Part shown: one piece after another, positions 49,381 to 59,807 of the stretch | Position numbering within the stretch: position 1 is the first letter of the stretch | How the letters are laid out: each line of letters opens with the position of its first letter | Assembly: GCA_947458585.1 (NCBI GenBank) | Contig: CANGYY010000001.1 | Span: forward strand, 1-64,000 | Direction of reading: 5' to 3' | Origin: Cyclobacteriaceae bacterium | Lineage (GTDB): Bacteria > Bacteroidota > Bacteroidia > Cytophagales > Cyclobacteriaceae | Length of the DNA stretch: 64,000 nt | Made by a program: the position numbers and the translations under genes | The notes under the pieces: model-generated | Databases searched by the model: none | Told to the model about the DNA's origin: nothing | The model's input: only the letters and a program-made list of their open reading frames with translations

Positions 49381-51656
49381 AAGCTTGCCTTGCTAGATTG
49401 AGCATCTACTACTGCGATGGCGACCATGTTCACAATCTCTCGAATGGAACTTCCGAGCTGTAAAATGTGAACAGGCTTATTCATTCCCAGCAAAATTGGC
49501 CCGATTGCTTCTGCATTTCCCAGCTCAGCCAAGAGCTTGTAAGCAATGTTGGAAGAGGCCAAGTCAGGGAAAATCAGGGTGTTTACTTCTTTGCCTTTTT
49601 GAGAAAGCGCGGAAAAAGGATAGATTTCTTTTTGGATGTCTTGGTTCAAGGCCACATTGGCTTGCATTTCCCCTTCGATGATTAAGTCTGGGTATTTTTC
49701 CTTCGCCAAGGCAGTTGCTTTTGCCATTTTTGTTGGAATATCTCCTTGGGCAGATCCGAAATTGGAATAGGAAAGGAGTGCAATACGCGGAGTCATATTG
49801 AAAAACTTCACGGCAGTTGCTGTAAGTCCGATGATGTCTACTAGTTCCTCGGCAGTTGGGTTAAGATTTACAGTAGCATCTGCAAAGAAATAGGGTCCTC
49901 TAGGGGTGTTCATGATGTACATACCCGCGACCCGATTTACGCCTTTTTTCACCCCGATTGTTTGGAGCGAAGGCAAAATGGTCTTTGGGTAATCTCGCGT
50001 AAGGCCAGAAATAAAGCAGTCTGCTTCCCCTGTTTCAACCATCAAAGCCCCAAAATAATTTCGTTCCTTCACCAATCGGTAGGCATCCGTTTGGGTCATT
50101 CCTTTGCGCTGTCGTTTTTGTGCTAGGATTTTTCCAAACTTTTCGTTCAAAGCATGCTCCTCCACAGGATCAATAATGCTGACGCCTTCCAGGTCTAAGG
50201 AATTTTCTTCGATAAGCTCTAAGATGCGTTCGCGGTTGCCCAACAAAATAGGTATTGCGATTTTTTCGTCTCGAATCTGCTGTGCAGCTTTCAAAATCTT
50301 GAGGTTGTCGGCCTCTCCAAATACCACTCGTTTTGGGTCTTTTTTGGCTCTTCCAATCACGATTGACATCAAGCGTTCGTCAATACCGATTCGCTTTTGT
50401 AATTCCAGTTCGTAAGCATCCCAATCTTTGATGATTCGTTTGGCTACTCCTGATTCTATGGCTGCCTTCGCCACTGCAGGTGCGATGGTGGTGATAAGTC
50501 TCGGGTCTACTGGTTTGGGGATCAGGTAGAATCTTCCAAAACTCAAATGGCTTTCCCCGTAAGCTTTGGTCACAATTTCGGGAACCGGTTCTTTGGCGAG
50601 TTTGGCAATGGCTTTTGCAGCAGCAAGCTTCATTTCCTCATTGATGACCGTAGCTCGTACATCCAGTGCTCCTCGGAAGATGTATGGGAATCCGAGCACA
50701 TTATTGACTTGATTGGGATGATCTGAGCGTCCTGTAGCCATGACTACGTCCTCTCGAGCTTCAATTGCCGCTTCATAGGAAATTTCCGGATCCGGGTTTG
50801 CTAGCGCAAAAACTATAGGGTCCGGAGCCATGGATTGGATCATTTCCGGAGAAATGATGTTACCTGCGGAAAGTCCAAGGAATACATCTGCTCCGGGCAT
50901 GGCCTCGGCAATGGTTGTAAAGTTCTGAGTAGTGGCAAATTCCAGATGCTCCCCAGTCAATCCTGGACGATCGGTTCGGATTACTCCTTCTTTATCGCAA
51001 ACGACAATATGTTCTTTTTTGACGCCAAGGGTTACGTAAAAACGTAGGCAGGAGATAGCAGCTGCTCCAGCGCCACTCACCACAATTCGGATGTCTTCAA
51101 TGTTTTTTTCAACCAACTCCAGGGCATTGAGTAAAGCAGCAGCTGAAATGATTGCCGTCCCATGCTGGTCATCGTGCATGACGGGGATTTTCATTTCTTT
51201 CTTGAGTGTCTGCTCGATTTCAAAGCACTCTGGTGCTTTGATGTCCTCTAGGTTGATGCCTCCAAAGGTGGGCTCTAGAGATTTGATGATTTGGATCAGT
51301 TTTTTTGGGTCTTTCTCATCTATTTCAAGATCGAAAACATCAATCCCAGCAAATTTTTTAAATAGGACCCCTTTTCCTTCCATGACGGGTTTGGAGGCTT
51401 CTGGACCGATATCGCCCAAACCCAATACAGCCGTGCCATTGGAGATTACTGCTACCAGATTTCCTTTGGCGGTGTATTTGTATACGTTTTCTACATCAGC
51501 AGCAATTTCCTTACAAGGTTCTGCTACTCCAGGGGAATAGGCGAGTGCAAGGTCCAATTGGCTTGAAACAGGCTTGGTTGGGACCACTTGGATTTTTCCA
51601 GGCGAACCTTGACTGTGGTAGTTTAATGCGTCTTCTTTTCTAATCTTAATCGCCAT
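49377..51656 (-). CDS. maeB: NADP-dependent malic enzyme with C-terminal phosphotransacetylase-like domain
   Basis: [55 protein letters not shown]-terminal PTA-like half ([16 protein letters not shown]...[31 protein letters not shown]). Confidence 0.96.
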   Translation of the reverse strand: MAIKIRKEDALNYHSQGSPGKIQVVPTKPVSSQLDLALAYSPGVAEPCKEIAADVENVYKYTAKGNLVAVISNGTAVLGLGDIGPEASKPVMEGKGVLFKKFAGIDVFDLEIDEKDPKKLIQIIKSLEPTFGGINLEDIKAPECFEIEQTLKKEMKIPVMHDDQHGTAIISAAALLNALELVEKNIEDIRIVVSGAGAAAISCLRFYVTLGVKKEHIVVCDKEGVIRTDRPGLTGEHLEFATTQNFTTIAEAMPGADVFLGLSAGNIISPEMIQSMAPDPIVFALANPDPEISYEAAIEAREDVVMATGRSDHPNQVNNVLGFPYIFRGALDVRATVINEEMKLAAAKAIAKLAKEPVPEIVTKAYGESHLSFGRFYLIPKPVDPRLITTIAPAVAKAAIESGVAKRIIKDWDAYELELQKRIGIDERLMSIVIGRAKKDPKRVVFGEADNLKILKAAQQIRDEKIAIPILLGNRERILELIEENSLDLEGVSIIDPVEEHALNEKFGKILAQKRQRKGMTQTDAYRLVKERNYFGALMVETGEADCFISGLTRDYPKTILPSLQTIGVKKGVNRVAGMYIMNTPRGPYFFADATVNLNPTAEELVDIIGLTATAVKFFNMTPRIALLSYSNFGSAQGDIPTKMAKATALAKEKYPDLIIEGEMQANVALNQDIQKEIYPFSALSQKGKEVNTLIFPDLASSNIAYKLLAELGNAEAIGPILLGMNKPVHILQLGSSIREIVNMVAIAVVDAQSSKASL

Positions 51657-51677
51657 AAATGGGAGGATATACTGGGT

Positions 51678-52784
51678 TTACTTTACTTGATTTTCTGTCC
51701 AATTGATGTTGGTATTCAGTAGTACGGCTTGGATTTCTCGTAAGGCATCTCGGTGCACTTCATTTGGAAAATACACAAAACCTTCCATGTAGTAAAGCTT
51801 TCCTTTCTTCTGATCAATCATCAGGTAACCAAGATAGGTGCCACCCATGCTCAAATTGTTCGTTTTCCAGGTACCTCTGATTTCAACTGTAAAATTATCA
51901 TTAATGACCATGTTTCGAAAAGCAGGGGGGATTTGTTTTTCGCTGGTCATGAAGGAGCTAGGGTCCTCTGGATCTCCAAAAATATGAACCTTGGCTAATG
52001 AATCCCGAAGCGCAAGGATGTTCTGTGGGAAGGTTTGTTCTTCCTTGGTGTAGTCTTCTACATGAAAGTAAACACTAATATCAGGACGCTTGTCTGTAGG
52101 GGAGGGTTGTCGAAGCCAAAGAAATCCTGGTATTGACTTTGCGATTTGGTAGGATACTGGAGGCATGATCTCAATGCCTAGATTCTTTCGTGCATCGTTT
52201 TGAGCAGCCGCATTTTTTCGTGCCAATAAGGGCTTGGCTAGGCGGTCTCTTTCCCGCACTTCAAACAGATTCTGAAGTTGATCTTTGTTTTTCCTTAAGT
52301 TGTCAATCAACTCTTGTTCATTGTTACCAAAGAGGTACAAAACTTCTTGACCTTGGGCAAATTCATCCTCCATTCGAAGCGAATACATGCTTGGATCTGC
52401 TGCTGCCTTTGCCTTGGATTCGGGAGTAAATTGCGCGTTAATGGCTTGACTACCTCCTTTTTTGTCGTCAAAAGTAGTGACATAGATCAGGTTGGTATAC
52501 ATTTTCAACATCCGTGTCATCGCACGAGGATCTACTCGATGCACTTTGAACTGTGGTTCAGAGCGAAGCATTCCTGGTAGATCCGCCTCAAAGATGGCAC
52601 GAAGTTCCTCGCCTACAGGCCCCGCCCATTTGGTCGAATCTATAGCCAACACGATCTCGCCAATATCGCCTTTGGCTTTTGGTTTCAATGAATTACTCTC
52701 CCCATTTTCTTCGGAACAAGAGAATAGGAACAAAAAGAAAAGTGGAAGGAGACAAAATTGAATGGCTCTTAGGATTGGGTTCAT
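51678..52784 (-). CDS. DUF4837 family lipoprotein
   Basis: Lipobox FLFLFSCSEEN; IVLAIDSTKWAGPVGEELRAIFEADLPGMLRSEPQFKVHRV...MYTNLIYVTTFDD. Confidence 0.88.
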   Translation of the reverse strand: MNPILRAIQFCLLPLFFLFLFSCSEENGESNSLKPKAKGDIGEIVLAIDSTKWAGPVGEELRAIFEADLPGMLRSEPQFKVHRVDPRAMTRMLKMYTNLIYVTTFDDKKGGSQAINAQFTPESKAKAAADPSMYSLRMEDEFAQGQEVLYLFGNNEQELIDNLRKNKDQLQNLFEVRERDRLAKPLLARKNAAAQNDARKNLGIEIMPPVSYQIAKSIPGFLWLRQPSPTDKRPDISVYFHVEDYTKEEQTFPQNILALRDSLAKVHIFGDPEDPSSFMTSEKQIPPAFRNMVINDNFTVEIRGTWKTNNLSMGGTYLGYLMIDQKKGKLYYMEGFVYFPNEVHRDALREIQAVLLNTNINWTENQVK

Positions 52785-52852
52785 GTGTTTTTTGTAAAAA
52801 AGAAGGGTGCTATCCATTTCAGATTAAGGATTGAGATTCATCAAGGAAAAAC

Positions 52853-54256
52853 TTAGCCTATGATTAAGCGTTGCCCAGGTTTGATGTTGGTGCTATTCAG
52901 ATTGTTCAGTCGCTTAATCTGCTCAATGGTCAAGGAATGTTTTTTTGAAATAATCCACAAGGAATCTCCAGGTTGTACAGTATAGGTTTTAGAAGTTGGG
53001 GCACTGGCTTCATTAAGAGCTAGAGCTGAAGAAGTGACCGTACTTTGCTCTTGACCTGTATGAATGATCAGGATCTGGCCTACCTTAATTAAATTGGAGT
53101 TGAGGTTGTTCCAGCTTCTCAATTGGGAGATGCTTACTCCATGTTTGGTAGCGATTTTGCCAAGGGCATCACCAGACTTCACTTTGTAGGCAAGACGTGA
53201 AGAGGTACTGCTAGTCGCCTCAGATGAGGTGCTTGATGGGGGCGCAGGATTTGAGGCTAGCAATACGGGTGCGCTTTTTCCTAATGAATCACTGATCCAG
53301 GCCAGATTTTCCTTTACGAAAAAAACTTTTGATTTTGGGATTCGTAAAGCTATAGCCTGGTGTGATTCTGGAATTTTTCTATTCTTGATGGAAGGATTCA
53401 ACTTTTCTAAGTCAGAAAGACAAATACCAGAGAGGGAAGCCATCCGGTCCAGGTGAAATGCACGGTTGAAATGAATGGACTCGTATTCCAAAGGGTAGCT
53501 CGGTTCTTCCAGATGTAGGTTGTGTTCTTCTAAGTGGTTGAGCACGTAGAGCATCGCCTGAAATTGAGGAACATAACTGCGAGTTTCTTTAGGGAGATGG
53601 TCGTAAATCCCCCAAAAAGTGGTTTTGCCTCCAGATCTGCGAATGGCTTTACGTACATTTCCTGGGCCACAATTGTAGGCGGCCAAAGCCACTTCCCAAT
53701 TCCCAAACATTCTGTAGAGTGACTTCAGGTATTTGGCTGCGGCAACGGTAGACTTTTCGGGATCCATGCGGTCGTCCATGTCTGTGGTAACCTGCATTCC
53801 ATATTCTCTTCCTGTGGCAGGCATAAATTGCCATAATCCTACAGCACCCATTTTGGATCTGATTTTAGGGTCTAAGCCTGATTCCACAATGGAGAGGTAA
53901 ATGATGTCCGAAGGCATGTCGTGGTTTTGCATTGTTTCGGCATACATGGGGAAATACTGCTCCTTTCGAGCCAATACCATTTTGATGTATTCCCTATTGC
54001 GAACTGTGAAGTATTGGATAAATGAAAATACCCGATCATTTAATTCAAATTGCATCTCAAGGTCCATGGCTTGGATACGGTCTGAAACTTCTTGATAGGT
54101 AAAATCTGGGACATAGTCGTAGTGGTAGTTGGGCATCACGACACCTTCCACGTTACCTAACGATTCTACCTCATTTTGCTGCCCAAAAGCATCCAAACTA
54201 AAAAAATGAATACTACTCACAAGTACCACCACTAGGTGGAGAATATACTTCTTCAT
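52853..54256 (-). CDS. lytic transglycosylase with two C-terminal LysM domains (MltD-like)
   Basis: SIVESGLDPKIRSKMGAVGLWQFMPATGREYGM, VALAAYNCGPGNVRKAI; LysM repeats YKVKSGDALGKIATKHGVSISQLRSWNNL and YTVQPGDSLWIISKKHSLTIEQIKRLNNL. Confidence 0.95.
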   Translation of the reverse strand: MKKYILHLVVVLVSSIHFFSLDAFGQQNEVESLGNVEGVVMPNYHYDYVPDFTYQEVSDRIQAMDLEMQFELNDRVFSFIQYFTVRNREYIKMVLARKEQYFPMYAETMQNHDMPSDIIYLSIVESGLDPKIRSKMGAVGLWQFMPATGREYGMQVTTDMDDRMDPEKSTVAAAKYLKSLYRMFGNWEVALAAYNCGPGNVRKAIRRSGGKTTFWGIYDHLPKETRSYVPQFQAMLYVLNHLEEHNLHLEEPSYPLEYESIHFNRAFHLDRMASLSGICLSDLEKLNPSIKNRKIPESHQAIALRIPKSKVFFVKENLAWISDSLGKSAPVLLASNPAPPSSTSSEATSSTSSRLAYKVKSGDALGKIATKHGVSISQLRSWNNLNSNLIKVGQILIIHTGQEQSTVTSSALALNEASAPTSKTYTVQPGDSLWIISKKHSLTIEQIKRLNNLNSTNIKPGQRLIIG

Positions 54257-54264
54257 CTCTCGGT

Positions 54265-55695
54265 TTAATTTAAATTTAAGCCAGTTAAATACTGGCTAAA
54301 TGCATACAACTCCCTTTCTTTGAAGGAGTTGGAAATTATTTGGAGCCCTATTGGCATCCCAGAGTCATCCTTTCCGTTAGGAAGTGAGATGGCAGGCATT
54401 CCAGATACGGAGGCTTGTACAGTAAATAGATCTTCCAAATACATAGACACCGGATCATCCCCATGTTCACCAAACTTGAAGGCGGTAGATGGGGTTGTTG
54501 GAAGCAAAAGATAGTCAAAATCTGTTAATAATTTTTCAGTGACTTCTTTAATGATACGGCGAACCTTTTGAGCCTTAGTAAAATAGGCTTCGTAATAGTT
54601 TGCAGAAAGCACGAATGTTCCTAGCATAATTCTTCGCTTGACCTCTTCGCCAAAACCTTCACTGCGACTATTCTTGTAGAGCTGTTCCAAATTCGAAGCA
54701 TGGGGTGTTCTGTAGCCATAGTTGACTCCATCAAATCGGGAGAGGTTAGCACTGGCCTCTGCTGTGGTGAGAATGTAATAGGTAGGAAGCACGTATTTTA
54801 AGAGTGGAAATTCTACTTCCTCGACCTGATGACCTTCCTTTTTTAAGCAGTCGATTACTGCCAGAGTATTTCGTTTGATTTCACGTTGTAACCTAGGAGC
54901 ATGCAAGGCATCTTTCAAAACAGCCACCTTCACCGATTTAGTTGGAAAGGATAAGGAAGTGTATTGCTCTACGGCTTTTTGGGAAGAAGTGCTGTCTTTT
55001 GGATCGTATCCTGCTATTACTTCAAGCACCCGGGCATTATCCTGAATAGTGGACGAAAAAACCCCAATGGTATCAAAAGAAGAAGCGTAGGCGATCAATC
55101 CCCAACGCGAAACTCGGGAATAGGAGGGCTTCATCCCAATCACCCCAGTAAAAGCTGCTGGCTGTCGTACAGAACCACCCGTATCTGTTCCTAAGGAAAC
55201 CGTGCACAAATTGGCTTGAACTGCTACCGCTGATCCCCCTGAGGATCCCCCAGGTACTCGAGTAGGGTCTAGTTCTTGAAAAACTTTGCCGTGAATGGAA
55301 TGCTCATTTGAGCTACCCATGCCAAATTCATCGCAATTAAGGCGACCAATGATTACGGCATCTTCATCCAGAAGTCGTTGGACCGCTGTAGCAGTATACT
55401 GAGCAATGTAGCCATTTAGGATTTTTGAGCCTGCAGTGCAGGCATGTCCCTCGTAATTGAGGATATCTTTGATGCCAATGACCATCCCAGCCAGTTTTCC
55501 TGCTGTGCCTTTGGCTATTTTCAGGTCCACTTGGGCAGCTTTCTCAAGTGCGGAATGGGCATAAACTTCGACGAAGGCGTTGAGATGCGCCTTCGTCTTG
55601 ATATTTTGTAGGTAATAGTTTACAATCGATCGACAATCACTTGTCCCATTTTTAAGGGCAAATTGGATTTCGTCGAAGGAACGATATTTTTCCAA
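54265..55695 (-). CDS. gatA: Asp-tRNA(Asn)/Glu-tRNA(Gln) amidotransferase subunit A
   Basis: Amidase signature VPGGSSGGSAVAVQANLCTVSLGTDTGGSVRQPAAFTGVIGMKPSYSRVSRWGLIAYASSFDTIG; catalytic Lys in VIGIKDIL. Confidence 0.95.
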   Translation of the reverse strand: MEKYRSFDEIQFALKNGTSDCRSIVNYYLQNIKTKAHLNAFVEVYAHSALEKAAQVDLKIAKGTAGKLAGMVIGIKDILNYEGHACTAGSKILNGYIAQYTATAVQRLLDEDAVIIGRLNCDEFGMGSSNEHSIHGKVFQELDPTRVPGGSSGGSAVAVQANLCTVSLGTDTGGSVRQPAAFTGVIGMKPSYSRVSRWGLIAYASSFDTIGVFSSTIQDNARVLEVIAGYDPKDSTSSQKAVEQYTSLSFPTKSVKVAVLKDALHAPRLQREIKRNTLAVIDCLKKEGHQVEEVEFPLLKYVLPTYYILTTAEASANLSRFDGVNYGYRTPHASNLEQLYKNSRSEGFGEEVKRRIMLGTFVLSANYYEAYFTKAQKVRRIIKEVTEKLLTDFDYLLLPTTPSTAFKFGEHGDDPVSMYLEDLFTVQASVSGMPAISLPNGKDDSGMPIGLQIISNSFKERELYAFSQYLTGLNLN

Positions 55696-55713
55696 ATGAA
55701 TCGAACTGAGAAA

Positions 55714-55911
55714 TTATTTTTTCTTGTCTTTCATTCCCTCCTCGAGGTCATTTTGGATGTCTTTGGTTGCGTCTTTGAATTCACGGATTCCACGTCCTAG
55801 TCCTCGTGCCAATTCAGGAATTCGTTTTGCACCAAACAAAAGAAGAATTACCACAATAATCAGGATCATGGAAGGACCGCCAATATTGCCAATGAAGCCT
55901 AAAGTAGTCAT
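55714..55911 (-). CDS. tatA: Sec-independent protein translocase TatA/E
   Basis: MILIIVVILLLFGAKRIPELARGLGRGIREFKDATKDIQ. Confidence 0.95.
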   Translation of the reverse strand: MTTLGFIGNIGGPSMILIIVVILLLFGAKRIPELARGLGRGIREFKDATKDIQNDLEEGMKDKKK

Positions 55912-56019
55912 AATGCTGTGCGTTTAAAGATAGAGATACAAATATACAAGTATCAGTCGCTTACCCAAGGAGAACTGCAACTGATGTAAATCTTTTTTTT
56001 GAATGCCTAGTTTTTTAAC

Positions 56020-57258
56020 CTATTTGGTAATTATCCAGGTTGCAGGGTCCATGATTTGTAGACCTTTCCAAGTTTGGAAGTGAACTTCAGCTATTCCATC
56101 CGCGTTGGTGGCAACTTGTCCAATAGCTGATTTAGCTTTGACAGTTTGGCCATTGCTAACCGATATCGACTTCAGTCTACTGTACATGGTAAAGTACTCC
56201 CCATGCTTGATGATGATGGTGTTGCCGTACCCAGGAATCGTGGTGATTTTGGTTACTACCCCATCAAAAACAGCGCGAACGGTTGCGTTGGGCTGGGTTC
56301 GGATATCGATTCCATCATTTTCAAGAGTGATACCCTTCAAGGATGGGTGTGGATAGGTCCCGTAGCTCTGAGAGACGATACCTTGTTCTACCGGCCAAGG
56401 GAGCTTGCCCTTGTTTCCGGCAAATGAACTCGATAGGGCCGCGGCCTCAGGCGTCATCGGCATACTGGTACCTGCCTTTTTGGTACTGGTGCTGTTTTCC
56501 TTCTTGGAGGCAGTTTCAGCCGCGCGAATTTCAGCCTCGATAGCAGTTTTAATCATCCGATTCAACTGTTCTTGCTGCTTCTTAGTGGCAGTGATTTGCT
56601 TTTGAATATCCCGTTCTTTCTTAGAAAGCGTATTGACTAGGCCTTGCTGCTCTTTACGCATGACCTCTAATTTTTCCTTTTCAGTTTTTTCTTCCACCAA
56701 TACTTCTTCCTTGTCTACCTTTCGCTCATCGAGCTGAATGCGTTGATTGGCAAGTTCTGTGGATAGTTTTTCAATTTGCTCGGCCTGTTTTTTTCGGCTT
56801 TCGGTGTATTGTTTGAGGTATTTCAATCGCATGTACAGCTGATTGAAATTGCTTGAACTGAATACAAAAGCTACTATTGAAAGCCCCCGGTTCAATTTGG
56901 AGGAATTGTAAATCATCCGCGAATATTCCGCTTTCAATTCGATCAACTGTTTTTCTAGACCTGCAATTTTATTTTTAATTTCTAGGATTTCGTTGGATAA
57001 CAAACTCACCTCCCGATCCAAGGTGTTTACCAGGCGATTTTGGCTTTGAAACTGGCTAGTGATTGCATTCAACTCCCCAATGGATGTTTTTTTAGTAGCA
57101 GAAGTTTGTTTGAGGATGGCGTCAAATTCTTTCAAACGGGCCTGAATAGCTAACTTATCTTTCTCCAATTGCTCACGAGATTTGGTGGATTGTGCAACCG
57201 CCATATTCGAGAGAAGTAGGATGTAAAGAAGTGAAAGCAGACTCGCAAATGTTTTCAT
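56020..57258 (-). CDS. EnvC-like coiled-coil protein with (degenerate) LytM/M23 domain
   Basis: Signal peptide, long coiled coil, C-terminal PVEQGIVSQSYGTYPHPSLKGITLENDGIDIRTQPNATVRAVFDGVVTKITTIPGYGNTIIIKHGEYFTMYSRL. Confidence 0.9.
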   Translation of the reverse strand: MKTFASLLSLLYILLLSNMAVAQSTKSREQLEKDKLAIQARLKEFDAILKQTSATKKTSIGELNAITSQFQSQNRLVNTLDREVSLLSNEILEIKNKIAGLEKQLIELKAEYSRMIYNSSKLNRGLSIVAFVFSSSNFNQLYMRLKYLKQYTESRKKQAEQIEKLSTELANQRIQLDERKVDKEEVLVEEKTEKEKLEVMRKEQQGLVNTLSKKERDIQKQITATKKQQEQLNRMIKTAIEAEIRAAETASKKENSTSTKKAGTSMPMTPEAAALSSSFAGNKGKLPWPVEQGIVSQSYGTYPHPSLKGITLENDGIDIRTQPNATVRAVFDGVVTKITTIPGYGNTIIIKHGEYFTMYSRLKSISVSNGQTVKAKSAIGQVATNADGIAEVHFQTWKGLQIMDPATWIITK

Positions 57259-57263
57259 AGGAA

Positions 57264-58001
57264 TTAAAATCGGAAAGGAAAAGTTAAAGGATCCGCCTTT
57301 GGATCTAAAGAAGTCCAGGTAATGTATATCCTAAAATTTTGAGCTACTTCTGGTGCCTCAAAAGCAACTTTAAACAAAACTTCCGCAGGGAAGGCCTGTG
57401 CTTCGAGGTTTTGGTAATCTGGAAAACTAGCTAAAAGAGACCCCTTGCCAGCAATTGAGGTGCTCGAGAGCTCCGTAACTTTTCCAAGTCGGGTATCAAT
57501 TTTACTAAAATACCGAACCTGGTCACGAACTTGAGTTAATTCAAACTTTTTTCCAACTCGCACCAGACGATCTTCATAGCTAGCTGGATAAGGGCTATCT
57601 CCCCAAAGGATGTTTTGAAATAAGCCCAAGGATAATTTGATTCCAAATCGCCTTTCAAACTCCTCATAACTGAGATTGACGTCACCTGACCCCATCCGGT
57701 TCAAGATTTGGATTTTCTCCTGGCTCAGGAGACCACGAATGGCCTCAACTCCCAATCCTGGAGAAAGCGAAAACCAAATTAAGCTGTCTTTTTTTGCGCG
57801 CAACTGTAGGGTTCCTCGAGTGATCTTGCCCGAATCTTCCTCTAGTACTAATTTGGCTTTAGCTTGTAAATAGTCATACTCTGTCTTACTGGGAGCAAAG
57901 GATTCCATTTCTTCACTTGCAATTTGGGTAGTAACCTTTTGAGCACATCCCCAATTCAAAAAGACAAGCACCAGTCCAATAAGCAGTCTCATCTTAGTCA
58001 T
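57264..58001 (-). CDS. DUF4292 domain-containing lipoprotein
   Basis: Lipobox LVFLNWGCAQ; LQLRAKKDSLIWFSLSPGLGVEAIRGLLSQEKIQILNRM. Start chosen at 58001 (57992 also possible). Confidence 0.85.
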   Translation of the reverse strand: MTKMRLLIGLVLVFLNWGCAQKVTTQIASEEMESFAPSKTEYDYLQAKAKLVLEEDSGKITRGTLQLRAKKDSLIWFSLSPGLGVEAIRGLLSQEKIQILNRMGSGDVNLSYEEFERRFGIKLSLGLFQNILWGDSPYPASYEDRLVRVGKKFELTQVRDQVRYFSKIDTRLGKVTELSSTSIAGKGSLLASFPDYQNLEAQAFPAEVLFKVAFEAPEVAQNFRIYITWTSLDPKADPLTFPFRF

Positions 58002-59772
58002 GAAGTTGCCGATTTTTAATTTTTTGCTCGAGTTGCTCAGAACCCTCGGGACTTTCTTTTGCTTTTTTCCACCAAGAAACCGCATCCTCAACTTTTCCCA
58101 GACGAAAAAGAATATCCCCATAATGCTCCATCAATACACCGCTAGGCTCTTTTTCGAACTTCAACGCTTCTTCCAGATAAGTAGCTGCTTCACCATAACG
58201 GTTCAGTTGGTACAAAACCCAGGCCAAGGTATCCAGGTAGGTTCCGTTTTTTGGTTGTTTTTTTACTACTCGCTGTGCCATCTCTAAGGCCTTCGTTAAG
58301 TCTTTTTTAGCTAACGAAAGAAAATAGGCATAATTGTTCAATACCTGTTCGTCATTTGGATTGAGTGCGAGGGCTTTGTCAAAATTGGAAAATGCTGAGG
58401 CCTGATCACCCAATTGATACAAGCTATTGCCTAAAGTGCTGTAAGCCACCTCTGCTAGTTGTGGATTTTTTCCTTCATTCAACTGCAGGGCCGTTTCAAG
58501 GGCCTGTACCGCTACCGAATCCTTCTTTTGTGCGGAGAGCAATACTCCTTCGTAAAACCAAAATTCAGCGCTTTCCGGGAACTCCTCTATGGCTATCCGT
58601 GTGTAAATTCCTACTTCCTCGTAATTGGCACTCGTTTCAAAGGAATTGACAATTACCTCTTCGAGGAGCCGTTCGTTTTTGGGTTGTAGGGCCAAAGACT
58701 TTTTGTACAATTCAAGTGCTTCTCCCAACTTGTTTCCTATTTTTCTTCGGTTGCCCAGGGCTTCCAATACACTGGCATCGGCAGGATGCATTTCAGCAAA
58801 AAGCACTTCTAAGCTGTCGAGTAACTTTTCTCGCTCGGCGGTTTTCAGCTCTTGCAGCAGGCCTTGGAAGGTGCTGGCTTTGGAAGAGGTAGCCAGGTCT
58901 GGATTGGCCATGGCCTCTAACAAAAAGGAGTTTGACTGTGCGACTTGCCCCTTTTCTCCATAGAGGGTGAAAGCCGCGAGCTGAAGCTCAGGCTGATTGG
59001 GGTATTTGTTGATTTCAGTGCTGACCAATTGTATGGCTTGGTCCAACTTGGCATTGTTGTACAGAATTTCGACTAGGGAAAGAACGTAGTTGGGATTTCC
59101 GGGAAATGAGGTGATTAATTTTTCACCTTCCTCCACGGCTTTTCCGAGTTGGTCTTTGCGGAGATAAATTCGTTGCTTTTGTACAGTAAAGGGTTCTCGA
59201 ACCCCATAGTAGGCTTCTGCTCGGTCCAAGGCTACCAAGGCCTTGTCAAACTCATTGGCGTTCAGGTAGATGGATGCCAACTCCAAGTTGTACTGCTGGT
59301 TTTTGGTGGATCCCGTGGTCAACTTTTCCAACAAAGCTGCTGCCTCCAAGGGTTTGTTCAATCCGGTGTAAATTTCTGCTACCAACAAGGCATAGAATAA
59401 ATTTTCAGGATCTCCAGCTACCGCCTGCTGTGCAAAGGGAAGGGCTTTATCGGCTTGGTTGTTTTTTAAAAGAACCTCTGCCAATTTGAATGATATAGCG
59501 GGTTCTTCAGGTGCAAACTCCCGTGCTTTTGCCAAGTATTGATAAGCTTTTTCCAAATCTCCCAAGGCGAAGGCCTTTTCTCCTTCAATAAAAAAGCGAC
59601 TTGCATTTGCTTTTTGTTCTTGTGCTTTTACTTCTTTTTTAGACAAGGTTGCCTGCGGAAATCCTGCGATCGGACCCAGAAAAAAGAGGCAAAGTAGAAG
59701 AAAAATGGGGGTAACTCTCACTGAAGGATGGGATTTCAAATCATCTACACAAACATAGTGCCTTTTCCTCAA
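57994..59772 (-). CDS. tetratricopeptide repeat protein
   Basis: Multiple TPRs, e.g. ALGDLEKAYQYLAKAREFAPEEPAISFKLAEVLLK, QLGDQASAFSNFDKALALNPNDEQVLNNYAYFLS. Confidence 0.92.
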   Translation of the reverse strand: MRKRHYVCVDDLKSHPSVRVTPIFLLLCLFFLGPIAGFPQATLSKKEVKAQEQKANASRFFIEGEKAFALGDLEKAYQYLAKAREFAPEEPAISFKLAEVLLKNNQADKALPFAQQAVAGDPENLFYALLVAEIYTGLNKPLEAAALLEKLTTGSTKNQQYNLELASIYLNANEFDKALVALDRAEAYYGVREPFTVQKQRIYLRKDQLGKAVEEGEKLITSFPGNPNYVLSLVEILYNNAKLDQAIQLVSTEINKYPNQPELQLAAFTLYGEKGQVAQSNSFLLEAMANPDLATSSKASTFQGLLQELKTAEREKLLDSLEVLFAEMHPADASVLEALGNRRKIGNKLGEALELYKKSLALQPKNERLLEEVIVNSFETSANYEEVGIYTRIAIEEFPESAEFWFYEGVLLSAQKKDSVAVQALETALQLNEGKNPQLAEVAYSTLGNSLYQLGDQASAFSNFDKALALNPNDEQVLNNYAYFLSLAKKDLTKALEMAQRVVKKQPKNGTYLDTLAWVLYQLNRYGEAATYLEEALKFEKEPSGVLMEHYGDILFRLGKVEDAVSWWKKAKESPEGSEQLEQKIKNRQLHD

Positions 59773-59807
59773 TTTGACTGAAGAAAAGGGGGGTATGCAA
59801 GGCTTAT

